A DNA stretch of 64,000 nt from Serratia marcescens (GTDB taxonomy: Bacteria > Pseudomonadota > Gammaproteobacteria > Enterobacterales > Enterobacteriaceae), in assembly GCF_006715005.1 (NCBI RefSeq), contig NZ_VFMJ01000001.1:2418001-2482000 (forward strand), given 5' to 3'. This document shows, in pieces, positions 21,680-29,855 of this stretch. Position 1 is the stretch's first letter; every line of letters starts with the position of its first letter. A program made the position numbers and the translations under genes. The notes under the pieces were generated by a model. That model had not been told where the DNA came from, searched no databases, and saw only the letters and a program-made list of their open reading frames with translations.

Positions 21680-21769
21680 CGATTCCTATATTCGGTCTAG
21701 GGAAATGGCTCTTGGGAGAGAGCCGTGCGCTAAAAGTTGGCATTTAATGCAGGGCTTGTTCAGCCGTGC
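21664..21769 (-). ncRNA. sdsR: Small RNA SdsR (RyeB)
   Basis: The minus strand carries the SdsR sequence as I recall it from E. coli: TGCATTAAATGCCAACTTTT, AGCGCACGGCTCTCTCCCAA, GAGCCATTTCCCTAGACCG, and the terminator GACCGAATA...TATTCGGTC plus seven U. SdsR is a stationary-phase, Hfq-bound RNA that represses targets such as ompD and mutS. A CTACTCT element (21776-21782) seven bases upstream fits the sigma-S -10. It lies next to yebY as in E. coli. The RNA is intact although the prophage is inserted at its 3' end. Confidence 0.9.
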
Positions 21770-21901
21770 ACTTTAAGAGTAGCCTACCGCGCCAGTTTTG
21801 CCAGCCGCCCGGCGGCCGCGTGATAGTTTCGTGACGAAATAACTATGCGGCAAATGCGCATCAATCCGCGCACGTTGGGCAAGGCGTTGGCAAACAAGCG
21901 G

Positions 21902-22243
21902 TTAGTCAGCGCACAGCTTCTCGGCGCGTTCAATGAACGGCGCCAGGCTCATTTTTTTCCCTGGTTCGGCAGGGTCGTCCAGCAGGAGCACCTCCAGCGG
22001 CTGCGCACGCTGATGGCCCTTCTTCACCTGCTGCTCCGCTGCATCGTTGAGCGGGTATTGCATCAAGGTGCTGTTGTTGAGCACGAACAGCGCGCCGCCG
22101 CTGCGGCACTGCAGCGTCACTTCTTCCTTGGTGAACGCCCACTGTTTGCCGTACTCCAGTTTGGTGATGTTCACCAGTTTGTCTGCCGCCAGCGCGCCGG
22201 TCGCGGTTGCCAGCAGCGTAATGCCGAGTAATACCGATTTCAT
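21902..22243 (-). CDS. yebY: YebY family periplasmic protein (DUF2511)
   Basis: This 113-residue protein has a signal peptide (MKSVLLGITLLATATGALAA) and a mature domain with YGKQWAFTKEEVTLQCRSGG and two cysteines. It follows copD and copC as in E. coli (yobA-yebZ-yebY), suggesting a role linked to copper handling; molecular function is not established. Confidence 0.88.
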   Translation of the reverse strand: MKSVLLGITLLATATGALAADKLVNITKLEYGKQWAFTKEEVTLQCRSGGALFVLNNSTLMQYPLNDAAEQQVKKGHQRAQPLEVLLLDDPAEPGKKMSLAPFIERAEKLCAD

Positions 22244-22282
22244 GTGTTGGCCTTAAGGTTGCTATTCGCGTCGATTTTCCCG

Positions 22283-22307
22283 CAGCTTGCCGGCCTGCGG
22301 CAAGCTG
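22283..22307. repeat. Intercistronic hairpin between copD and yebY
   Basis: CAGCTTGCCG and CGGCAAGCTG form a perfect 10-bp stem around GCCTG directly after the copD stop. No U-run follows, so it probably protects or tunes the upstream mRNA rather than ending it. Confidence 0.6.
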
Positions 22308-22312
22308 AAATG

Positions 22313-23194
22313 TCAAACCGGCGCATAGGTTGCAAATAAACTGACCAGCAGCAGCACCGCCATCCCCAGCCCGACTTCGAGCCAGCAGGCTAGCACCACC
22401 CCGCGCTGCGCCAGCGCCGGCACGCGGCTCATTGCCGGCACGATAGCGTAGCGATTGGCCAGCGCCACCATCACCATCAGCGCCACCAGCGCGGTTTTGA
22501 TCAGCAGCAGGCGCTGATAAGGCGAGCCGAGGTTGAGCGGCCAACCGCCGAGAATGATCAGACTGTTGACGATGCCGGTGACGATCACCGCCGCCACCGC
22601 CAGGTGCCCCCAGCGCGAGAAACGGATCAGCGTGGTGATGGCGTCGCTGCGCCACTGCGGCGGCTGCAGGTAGCGCAGGCAAACCAGCAGCGGCGCCAGG
22701 CTGCCGAACCAGTAGCCGGCGGCCAGCAGGTGCACCGCATGGTTGGCGCGGTGCAGCGCGCCCAGCGTACCTTCGTGCATCGCCGCGTGGCCGATAAACG
22801 CCAGGCTCACCAGCAGCAGTGCCGAACACAGCGCCAACGCCTGCGCGCGCGGCCTTTCCGGCAGCAGCAGGCTCAGGATCGCCAGCAGCGACAGGCCCAA
22901 ATGCCAACGCCACACTTCGCCGAAGGTGGTGCCGAGTACCGCCCACCAGACCTCCAGCCGCCAAGCGTCTTGCCAACCGTCGCCCATTTGCCCGGCCTGA
23001 ATGGCCAGCAGCGCCACGGCGGAAAGCCCGGCAATCCAGGTGCCGGCAAGCAGCAGCGGTCGCACATCGCGGGAGAGGATCGGGGAGAGGCGCTGCGGTG
23101 ACAATAAGGCGGTGAACAGACTGATGCCGAACATCAGCATCACCGCCGCAAAGTGCACCAAGCGACACAGAACGAACAGGGTCGCCAGACTCAC
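22313..23194 (-). CDS. copD: CopD-like inner-membrane copper protein (YebZ)
   Basis: This 293-residue protein has about eight membrane helices. His residues sit in loops and helix ends (RLVHFAAVML, HAAMHEGTLGALHRANHAVH), as in CopD proteins, which with periplasmic CopC move copper across the inner membrane. It starts 2 bp after the copC stop and is followed by yebY in one operon. Confidence 0.9.
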   Translation of the reverse strand: MSLATLFVLCRLVHFAAVMLMFGISLFTALLSPQRLSPILSRDVRPLLLAGTWIAGLSAVALLAIQAGQMGDGWQDAWRLEVWWAVLGTTFGEVWRWHLGLSLLAILSLLLPERPRAQALALCSALLLVSLAFIGHAAMHEGTLGALHRANHAVHLLAAGYWFGSLAPLLVCLRYLQPPQWRSDAITTLIRFSRWGHLAVAAVIVTGIVNSLIILGGWPLNLGSPYQRLLLIKTALVALMVMVALANRYAIVPAMSRVPALAQRGVVLACWLEVGLGMAVLLLVSLFATYAPV

Positions 23195-23196
23195 GA

Positions 23197-23580
23197 TCAG
23201 TTTACGGTGAAGCTGTACTGGCCTTTGGTTTTGTGCCCGTCGACCGAAACCACATGCCAGCTGACGTTGTATTTGCCCGCGCTCAGCTCGCCGTCGATCG
23301 GCACGTTGACCTGGGTGTTATTGTTCGGATCGAGCTGCAGCTTGCCGGTTTTCACCACGGCGTTGTCCGGGCCGGTGATTTTCACGCCGCTGAAGTTCGG
23401 CTCGATGCCTTCGGAGAAGCTGAGGGTCAGCGCCTTCGGCGCCGGGCTGACGCTGGCGTCGGCCTTCGGCGTTTCCACTTTCAGGTGGGCGTGCGCCAGC
23501 GCTTGCTGCGAAGACAGGCCGACGAACAGGACGAAAACGGTGGAAAGCAGGCGACAGGAGGAACGAATTTTACCGATCAC
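23197..23580 (-). CDS. copC: CopC-like periplasmic copper-binding protein (YobA)
   Basis: This protein of about 127 residues has a signal peptide ending QALAHAHLK; the mature chain begins with His, as needed for Cu(II) binding in CopC. Further family motifs are PKALTLSFSEGIEP and SWHVVSVDGHKTKG with a conserved Asp-Gly-His. The start is taken as GTG at 23580, with AAGGG upstream, because it gives the family's usual length. Confidence 0.9.
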   Translation of the reverse strand: MIGKIRSSCRLLSTVFVLFVGLSSQQALAHAHLKVETPKADASVSPAPKALTLSFSEGIEPNFSGVKITGPDNAVVKTGKLQLDPNNNTQVNVPIDGELSAGKYNVSWHVVSVDGHKTKGQYSFTVN

Positions 23581-23905
23581 AGTGGTATCCCTTAACAGTA
23601 TAAAGAGGGTCATAAGGGTTAAGGCCACAGCCAAGGCGATGTATCAGCGGCCCCAACCCACCGCAAATGATTGCGCCACGGGTAAACAGAAAAACGGGTT
23701 ATATCGGCTAACCCGCTGTTTTGACTCTACCATCCCTGTAGCGTATCGCGGTAAATCATAACGACCACGCTGCGGCAAGTCGAGCGCATCACTGGCATTT
23801 TGCGATCCGGCAGCACGTATCGCCGCATAACCGCGATAAACGCAGGGTAAAAAAAACCGCGCGTCAGGCTCGCCCGCGCGCGGTTTTTCGATGTTCTGGT
23901 GCAGA
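23581..23905. other. Intergenic region copC-ftnA
   Basis: The stretch holds the copC leader with a weak terminator-like GGGTTATATCGGCTAACCC near 23697 and the strong ftnA terminator at 23848-23887. I see no further gene. Confidence 0.6.
23848..23887 (-). terminator. Terminator of ftnA
   Basis: On the minus strand AACCGCGCG and CGCGCGGTT form a GC stem followed by eight T. A T-run also occurs on the other strand, so it may act in both directions. Confidence 0.88.
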
Positions 23906-24424
23906 TTAAGCCTGGCCGTTGCCGCCCTGGCCCATCGCGCCCATTTTCTTCAGATCTTTGTCGATGAAGAACAGGCCTTTGCCGCTGGTGCCCACCAGCG
24001 CCAGCTTATCCAGCACGGATTTGAACAGTTTCTCTTCTTCGTGCTGCTCCGCCACGTACCACTGCAGGAAATTGAAGGTGGAGTAATCGTGTGCGGTCAT
24101 GGCGGCGTGCGCCAGTTCGTTGATCTGACGGGTGATCAGCTGTTCGTGTTCGTAGGTCTGCTGGAACACGTCCGCCAGCGATTCGAACGCCACCGGCGGC
24201 GCGGCGATGCTGCCCAGCAGCGGCAGAGAGCCGGTGTCGCTCAGGTAGTCGAACAGACGTTGCATATGCTGCATCTCTTCCTGAGAGTGCTCTTTAAGAA
24301 ATGCGGCGGCGCCTTCAAAGCCTTTATCGCTGCACCATGCGCTCATCTGCAGGTACAGGTTGGCGGAGTAGAACTCCAGATTCAGTTGCTCATTCAGCTT
24401 TTGAGTCATTTCTTGCGTCAGCAT
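23906..24424 (-). CDS. ftnA: Non-haem ferritin A
   Basis: This 172-residue iron-storage protein forms 24-mers. [20 protein letters not shown] carries the ferroxidase Glu residues; [20 protein letters not shown] holds the Glu/His ferroxidase ligands, and [14 protein letters not shown] the third site. AGGA precedes the ATG at 24424. The C-terminal [12 protein letters not shown] tail is glycine-rich and disordered. Confidence 0.95.
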   Translation of the reverse strand: MLTQEMTQKLNEQLNLEFYSANLYLQMSAWCSDKGFEGAAAFLKEHSQEEMQHMQRLFDYLSDTGSLPLLGSIAAPPVAFESLADVFQQTYEHEQLITRQINELAHAAMTAHDYSTFNFLQWYVAEQHEEEKLFKSVLDKLALVGTSGKGLFFIDKDLKKMGAMGQGGNGQA

Positions 24425-24583
24425 AATGATTCCTTTTATTTTGCAGGTCATGAATTTAATTTCCGCGCATTATGCCCTGCCGCCGTAAAAATAAAAACAC
24501 CTTATTTACACTCAAATCACATTTATTATAAAACACTTTAATATCATTAAGTTAAAATATTAACTTCGCATTGAGAATTAACA

Positions 24584-24635
24584 TGATAATTATTTTCATC
24601 TTTTATTTTAATCAAAAAGAGAATCATTCTTATTT
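24584..24635. promoter_or_regulatory. Fur-box-like sites upstream of ftnA
   Basis: TGATAATTATTTTCA (24584-24598) matches the 7-1-7 Fur palindrome TGATAATnATTATCA with one mismatch; a weaker copy, AGAGAATCATTCTTA, lies at 24618-24632. In E. coli, Fur raises ftnA expression through upstream sites. The 24425-24764 stretch is AT-rich and otherwise contains no gene I can support. Confidence 0.6.
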
Positions 24636-24764
24636 AAAAGAATAAATAGATTGCATTACTCCTGGATAAATATCGCTCGCGACGGCGGCGCAACGGGCTT
24701 GCCAAGCGCCGCCGGGTGGATTACCTTCTGCGCAGATTCAATGCGGCAAAGTAAGGAGCATAAG

Positions 24765-24995
24765 GTGGTTTACAATCTGGCCGAGTTGTCCAAAGAAGAG
24801 ATGGACAGGGTGAATGTGGATCTCGCCGCCTCAGGCGTGGCGTACAAAGAGCGCTACAACATGCCGGTGATCCCGGAAGTGGTGGAGCGCGAGCAGCCGG
24901 AGCCGCTGCGCGACTATTTTCGCGAGCGCGTGGCGCACTACCGCGCGGAATCCCACAGGTTTTCGCGCCTGCCGTACGAGCCGAAGGTCAAATAA
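24765..24995 (+). CDS. holE: DNA polymerase III subunit theta
   Basis: From GTG at 24765 this gives exactly 76 residues, the length of E. coli HolE. It shares [33 protein letters not shown] and [14 protein letters not shown] lies eight bases upstream. Theta binds the epsilon proofreading subunit in the polymerase core. It sits between the cop genes and yobB/exoX, as in E. coli. Confidence 0.95.
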   Translation: MVYNLAELSKEEMDRVNVDLAASGVAYKERYNMPVIPEVVEREQPEPLRDYFRERVAHYRAESHRFSRLPYEPKVK

Positions 24996-24996
24996 C

Positions 24997-25023
24997 AAAA
25001 CCCGCCATTACGGCGGGTTTTTT
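24997..25023. terminator. Bidirectional terminator between holE and pip
   Basis: AAAACCCGCC and GGCGGGTTTT pair around ATTAC with A and T runs at both ends; it can serve the two convergent genes. Confidence 0.9.
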
Positions 25024-25026
25024 ACG

Positions 25027-26136
<1,110 letters not shown>

Positions 26137-26532
26137 TCAGTTAAGGTGCGCGATCGCACTGATCTCCACCAATTGCTCGGGCGAAGCCAGCCCGGTGACG
26201 CCGATCAGCGAACCGGCGGGCCGGTGATCGCCGACATAGCGCTTGAACAACGCAACGCACGGTTCAAAGTGCGCCAGTACATCGGTCAGGTAGATCTCCA
26301 CATACGCTAGGTTCGAACGTTCGGCACCGAATCCCGCCAATACCCGATCCAGATTGTCCAACGTCTGTTGGGTTTGCCGTTCGATATCGCCCGCGCCGAT
26401 AAACTCCCCCTGCATATCATGGGAAAACTGCCCCGAGATGTAGAGGGTATCCTTGACGCGATAGCCTTGGGACACGCCATTCTCCTCTTCCCAAATGACC
26501 CCGTGGTGGTAGTGCGTGATGCCATTTTTCAT
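26137..26532 (-). CDS. RidA family protein
   Basis: This 131-residue protein has the YjgF/RidA fold, with SGQFSHDMQGEF and GDIERQTQQTLDNLDRVLAG. A conserved late segment, AYVEIYLTDV, is followed by RPAGSLIGVTGLASPEQLVE. Members of this family deaminate reactive enamine/imine intermediates, but the catalytic Arg region is replaced here, so it may be a non-deaminating subgroup. The start at 26532 has GGAG seven bases upstream. It is divergent to a LysR gene that may control it. Confidence 0.85.
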   Translation of the reverse strand: MKNGITHYHHGVIWEEENGVSQGYRVKDTLYISGQFSHDMQGEFIGAGDIERQTQQTLDNLDRVLAGFGAERSNLAYVEIYLTDVLAHFEPCVALFKRYVGDHRPAGSLIGVTGLASPEQLVEISAIAHLN

Positions 26533-26680
26533 GCTGTTTCTCCAACCGTTTATCGTTTCCATGACGACTATAATCGTTTGATTGGCGAATGGATGTCGTC
26601 ACTGAAACGACGTTGATGATGCATTTAATATATTGAATATGTTGAATTTATTGTCTTTTCACCGGTTCTCAGAGGGCAGC

Positions 26681-27577
26681 ATGCTACGGGCGAATCTCAA
26701 TGACATTCAGGTTTTCATGGCCGTCGTCGACGCCGGCAGTTTTGTCGCCGGCGGACAGACGATGGGGCTATCGCGTTCGGCGGCGGGCAAGGCCATCGCG
26801 CGTCTGGAGCAGCGGCTGAGCGTGCGGCTGTTGCATCGCACCACGCGTTCGCTTGGCCTGACCGACGAGGGACGAGAGTTTTATCGACGTGGCCTGCAGA
26901 TCCTCGCTTCGGTCGACGATGCCGAGGCCAGCGTGGCCGGCGACAAGGGCACCGCACGCGGAGTGCTGCGGTTGACCGCCCCTTCCGCCTTCGGCAGACG
27001 GATCCTGTTACCGCTGGTGCCGAAATTTCTCGTCGCCTGGCCTGAGGTGCAGGTGGAGATCAGTTTTTCCGATCGCCTGGCGGATGTCGTGGAAGAAGGA
27101 TTTGATTTGGCAGTACGGATCGGCGTCACGGCGCCGGATACCCGGTTGGTATCCAGAACCCTCGCCAGGTATCGCGCCCTGCTGTGCGCCTCCCCCGCCT
27201 ACCTCGCCGCCCGTGGCGAACCGCATACCGTCGAGTCGCTCGCCGGGCACGAGGCTCTGCTGTTCAGCAGCCGCAACCAAAAACAGCCCTGGCGGCTGCG
27301 TGACGAGCGCGGCGAATGGGTCAAGGCCCCAGTTCGCGGCCGCCTGCGGCTGGACAGCGGAGAAGCGCTGCACGATGCGGCCTTGGCCGGGTTGGGCATC
27401 GCGTATCTGCCGGAGTTTATGATTGCGGAGGATTTGGCCGCCGGTCGTCTGCAGCAGGTGCTGCGCGCCGTGGAGGGTGAAGAAGTCAGGATTGTGGCGC
27501 TCTATCCGAATAAGCGCCTGCTGGAACCCCGCGTCAGGCGCTTTCTCGATCTCTTGGTGGATACGCTCGACGGCTGA
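26681..27577 (+). CDS. LysR family transcriptional regulator
   Basis: This 298-residue protein has a winged helix at residues 5-62 (LNDIQVFMAVVDAGSFVAGG, then GLSRSAAGKAIARLEQRL). The effector domain resembles the DsdC/YafC-type group (VLRLTAPSAFGRRILLPLVP). GAGGG precedes the ATG at 26681. It is divergent to the RidA gene; ligand and targets are unknown. Confidence 0.88.
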   Translation: MLRANLNDIQVFMAVVDAGSFVAGGQTMGLSRSAAGKAIARLEQRLSVRLLHRTTRSLGLTDEGREFYRRGLQILASVDDAEASVAGDKGTARGVLRLTAPSAFGRRILLPLVPKFLVAWPEVQVEISFSDRLADVVEEGFDLAVRIGVTAPDTRLVSRTLARYRALLCASPAYLAARGEPHTVESLAGHEALLFSSRNQKQPWRLRDERGEWVKAPVRGRLRLDSGEALHDAALAGLGIAYLPEFMIAEDLAAGRLQQVLRAVEGEEVRIVALYPNKRLLEPRVRRFLDLLVDTLDG

Positions 27578-27581
27578 AACC

Positions 27582-28007
27582 TTACCCGCCTTTACGCATA
27601 TGCGGCTCGCGCATCTCCTGTGCGGTTTTCGCCTCGATGCTCAGCTCCGCCGTCGGGCGCAGCAGCAGACGCGCCAGCCCGATAGGTTCGCCGGTTTCCC
27701 GGCAGTAGCCGTACTCGCCGTTCTGCAATCGCGCAAGCGCCGCATCGATTTTCGGCAGCAGGCGGCTTTCGCGATCCAACTGGCGGAACAGCAGGCGCAG
27801 ATCCTCTTCGCGCGCCGCCTTGTCGGCTTCATCGCCCGTCGCTTCGCCGCTGTCGATCTCTTTTTTCAGCTCATCGATGTGCAGCAGCAGTTTTTGCCGC
27901 TCGTCCTGCAGCAGCTGGCGGAAAAACGCCCGTTGAACCGAGTTCATATAATCAGAATCCGGCATGGCCAGCAGTTGCTGCGCATCCGGTAACGTCATGA
28001 CTGTCAT
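27582..28007 (-). CDS. DksA/TraR family protein lacking most zinc cysteines
   Basis: This 141-residue paralogue of DksA should bind RNA polymerase through its secondary channel. The coiled-coil tip GDEADKAA keeps the acidic residues (Asp59, Asp62) that DksA uses near the active site. The zinc finger is degenerate: only Cys102 remains of four, with Thr105, Ser123 and Ala126 in place of the others. This is the pattern of zinc-independent DksA2 of Pseudomonas aeruginosa, which substitutes for DksA under zinc limitation. GGGAGAG lies before the ATG. No Zur box was seen by eye. Confidence 0.85.
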   Translation of the reverse strand: MTVMTLPDAQQLLAMPDSDYMNSVQRAFFRQLLQDERQKLLLHIDELKKEIDSGEATGDEADKAAREEDLRLLFRQLDRESRLLPKIDAALARLQNGEYGYCRETGEPIGLARLLLRPTAELSIEAKTAQEMREPHMRKGG

Positions 28008-28198
28008 TGCGCTCTCCCAACACCAAAGGTGTAATATTATAACATAATATTTATTTTTAGCACCCGGTCACCTAAAAACAAAATTACAAATTTAAACAGC
28101 AGGTTAAAAACAGCTCGCACTTTGTCGCTTGCATCCTCTTGGCTTTAGGCGGTTAATGGCTGAGCAAGCCACCCAATCATAGGTAACGAGAGGCCATC

Positions 28199-28309
28199 AT
28201 GAGTAAGGGAATGGATAGCAAAAAGAATGCGAAGAAGAAGCCGTTGAAAACCCCAGCCGAGAAACGTGCGGAGAAACGCGCCAAAAAAGCGCATCCGTCT
28301 GGTGAGTAA
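28199..28309 (+). CDS. 36-residue lysine-rich protein
   Basis: ATG at 28199, with GAGAGG upstream, opens MSKGMDSKKNAKKKPLKTPA and ends TAA at 28309; 15 of the 36 residues are Lys or Arg. A good terminator follows after 20 bp and an AT-rich leader of about 190 bp precedes it, so it looks like a free-standing gene. I recall similar unnamed short proteins in Enterobacterales. It is likely cytoplasmic and may bind nucleic acid; no function is known to me. Confidence 0.65.
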   Translation: MSKGMDSKKNAKKKPLKTPAEKRAEKRAKKAHPSGE

Positions 28310-28329
28310 GCGTCCTTCCATCCGTCATT

Positions 28330-28353
28330 AAACCCGCCAAGGCGGGTTTTTTA
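28330..28353 (+). terminator. Terminator after the 36-residue gene
   Basis: AAACCCGCC and GGCGGGTTT pair around AA and run into TTTTTT. Confidence 0.9.
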
Positions 28354-28376
28354 TTGCCTCACAGGAGAGATGGCCG

Positions 28377-29123
28377 ATGTCCTGCCTCACCCTTGCCGCC
28401 GCCCAATACCCCGCCGCTGCGGCCGATATCACCTGCAACCTTGAACGTCACCTTGAATTTATCGCGCAGGCAGCAGATAAGCAGGTGCAACTGTTGGTGT
28501 TTCCCGAACTATCGCTGAGCGGCTATGAGTTAGCCAATGCTGCCGAACTGGCGCTGACGCTGGACGATCCCCGTCTGCAACCGCTCAGTGCGGCGGCGCA
28601 ATCGCGGCAGATGACGATCATCGTCGGCGCACCCTTGTGCAGTGGCCAGGCGTTGCACATCGCCGCTTTGATCTTTCACCCCAACGGCACGGTGGCCGTC
28701 TATTCCAAACAGCATCTGCACGGTGCGGAACAGCAATACTTCTCGCCCGGTGAGGGCGGTCCGTTGCTGGAGCTGCATCGGCAACACATCGCGCTGGCTA
28801 TCTGCGCCGACACTTCGGAACCTGGCCACGCGAGTGCCGCCGCACAGGCGGGTGCGCACATTTATGCCGCCGGCGTACTGATATCCGAAGCCGGTTACGC
28901 GAAAGACAGCGCCGCGCTGGCAGGCTATGCCCGGCGTTATGGCATGGTCACGCTGATGGCCAACCATGCGGCGCCAACCGGTGGTTGGATCCCGGCAGGC
29001 CGTAGCGCCATCTGGGATGAAACGGGAGAGCTTCTGGTTGCCGCGCCGGATGACGCTCCGGGGCTGATCATCGCCGACAAGACTTCCGACGGTTGGCACG
29101 GCCGCCTGTGCCGGTTAAGCTGA
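28377..29123 (+). CDS. yobB: Carbon-nitrogen hydrolase (YobB-like)
   Basis: This 248-residue nitrilase-fold amidase has the Glu-Lys-Cys triad visible: Glu in VFPELSLSGYE, Lys in VYSKQHLHGAE and Cys in ALAICADTSEPGHA. The substrate is unknown. It sits just upstream of exoX as yobB does in E. coli, which supports the symbol. The ATG at 28377 follows GGAGAG. Confidence 0.87.
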   Translation: MSCLTLAAAQYPAAAADITCNLERHLEFIAQAADKQVQLLVFPELSLSGYELANAAELALTLDDPRLQPLSAAAQSRQMTIIVGAPLCSGQALHIAALIFHPNGTVAVYSKQHLHGAEQQYFSPGEGGPLLELHRQHIALAICADTSEPGHASAAAQAGAHIYAAGVLISEAGYAKDSAALAGYARRYGMVTLMANHAAPTGGWIPAGRSAIWDETGELLVAAPDDAPGLIIADKTSDGWHGRLCRLS

Positions 29124-29149
29124 AGCCTGACGACAACGCGGAGGAAAAC

Positions 29150-29818
29150 ATGACGTTACGCGTAATAGATACCGAGACCTGCGGGCTGGACGGCGGCGTG
29201 GTGGAAGTGGCCTCCCTCGATCTGCTCGACGGCCAGTTAACTAATCCGATGAGCGATCTGGTCAGCCCGGATCGCCCCATCAGCCTCGACGCAATGGCGA
29301 TTCATCACATCACCGAACAAATGGTGGAAGGCAAACCGCGCATTGCGGTGGCGATCGGACGCTATCAGGGCAGCCCCTACTATGTAGCGCACAACGCCGC
29401 TTTCGATCGCGGCGTGCTGCCGGAGATGAACGGCGCCTGGATCTGCACCCTCAAGCTGGCGCGCACGCTGTATCCGGACATCAAGTACGGCAACCAGTAT
29501 CTGCGCTACGCGCTGAACCTGGACGTGCAGCTGCCGGCAGACGCCACGCTGTACCCGCACCGCGCGCTGTATGACTGCTACGTCACCGCCGCGCTGCTGC
29601 AACGCATCATCAAGGATTCGGGCTGGACGCCGGAGCAAATGGTGCAGATCACCGAACAACCGGTGCTGCTGAAGAAGTTCAAATTCGGCAAGTATCGCGG
29701 GCAGGAGATCGATCGCATCGCCCAGGAAGACCCCGGCTATCTGCGCTGGATGCTGAAATCCATCGACGATCTGAGCCCGGACATGAAGCACACGCTGAAA
29801 TACTATCTGATTGGCTAA
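29150..29818 (+). CDS. exoX: Exodeoxyribonuclease X
   Basis: This 222-residue DnaQ-family 3'-5' exonuclease acts in mismatch repair and UV resistance. ExoI motif RVIDTETCGL carries the DEDD Asp and Glu, ExoII is AHNAAFDRGVLP, and ExoIII is HRALYDCYVTA with a His-Asp pair. A C-terminal FGKYRGQEIDRIAQEDPGYL segment is typical of ExoX. GGAGG precedes the ATG at 29150. Confidence 0.94.
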   Translation: MTLRVIDTETCGLDGGVVEVASLDLLDGQLTNPMSDLVSPDRPISLDAMAIHHITEQMVEGKPRIAVAIGRYQGSPYYVAHNAAFDRGVLPEMNGAWICTLKLARTLYPDIKYGNQYLRYALNLDVQLPADATLYPHRALYDCYVTAALLQRIIKDSGWTPEQMVQITEQPVLLKKFKFGKYRGQEIDRIAQEDPGYLRWMLKSIDDLSPDMKHTLKYYLIG

Positions 29819-29820
29819 CA

Positions 29821-29847
29821 CGGCGGGCGGCACAGAGGCCGCCCGCC
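29821..29847. terminator. 10-bp GC hairpin between convergent exoX and ptrB
   Basis: GGCGGGCGGC and GCCGCCCGCC pair perfectly around a short loop. Neither side has a T-run; it may act as a weak terminator or mRNA end protector for both genes. Confidence 0.55.
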
Positions 29848-29855
29848 GAATGCCG

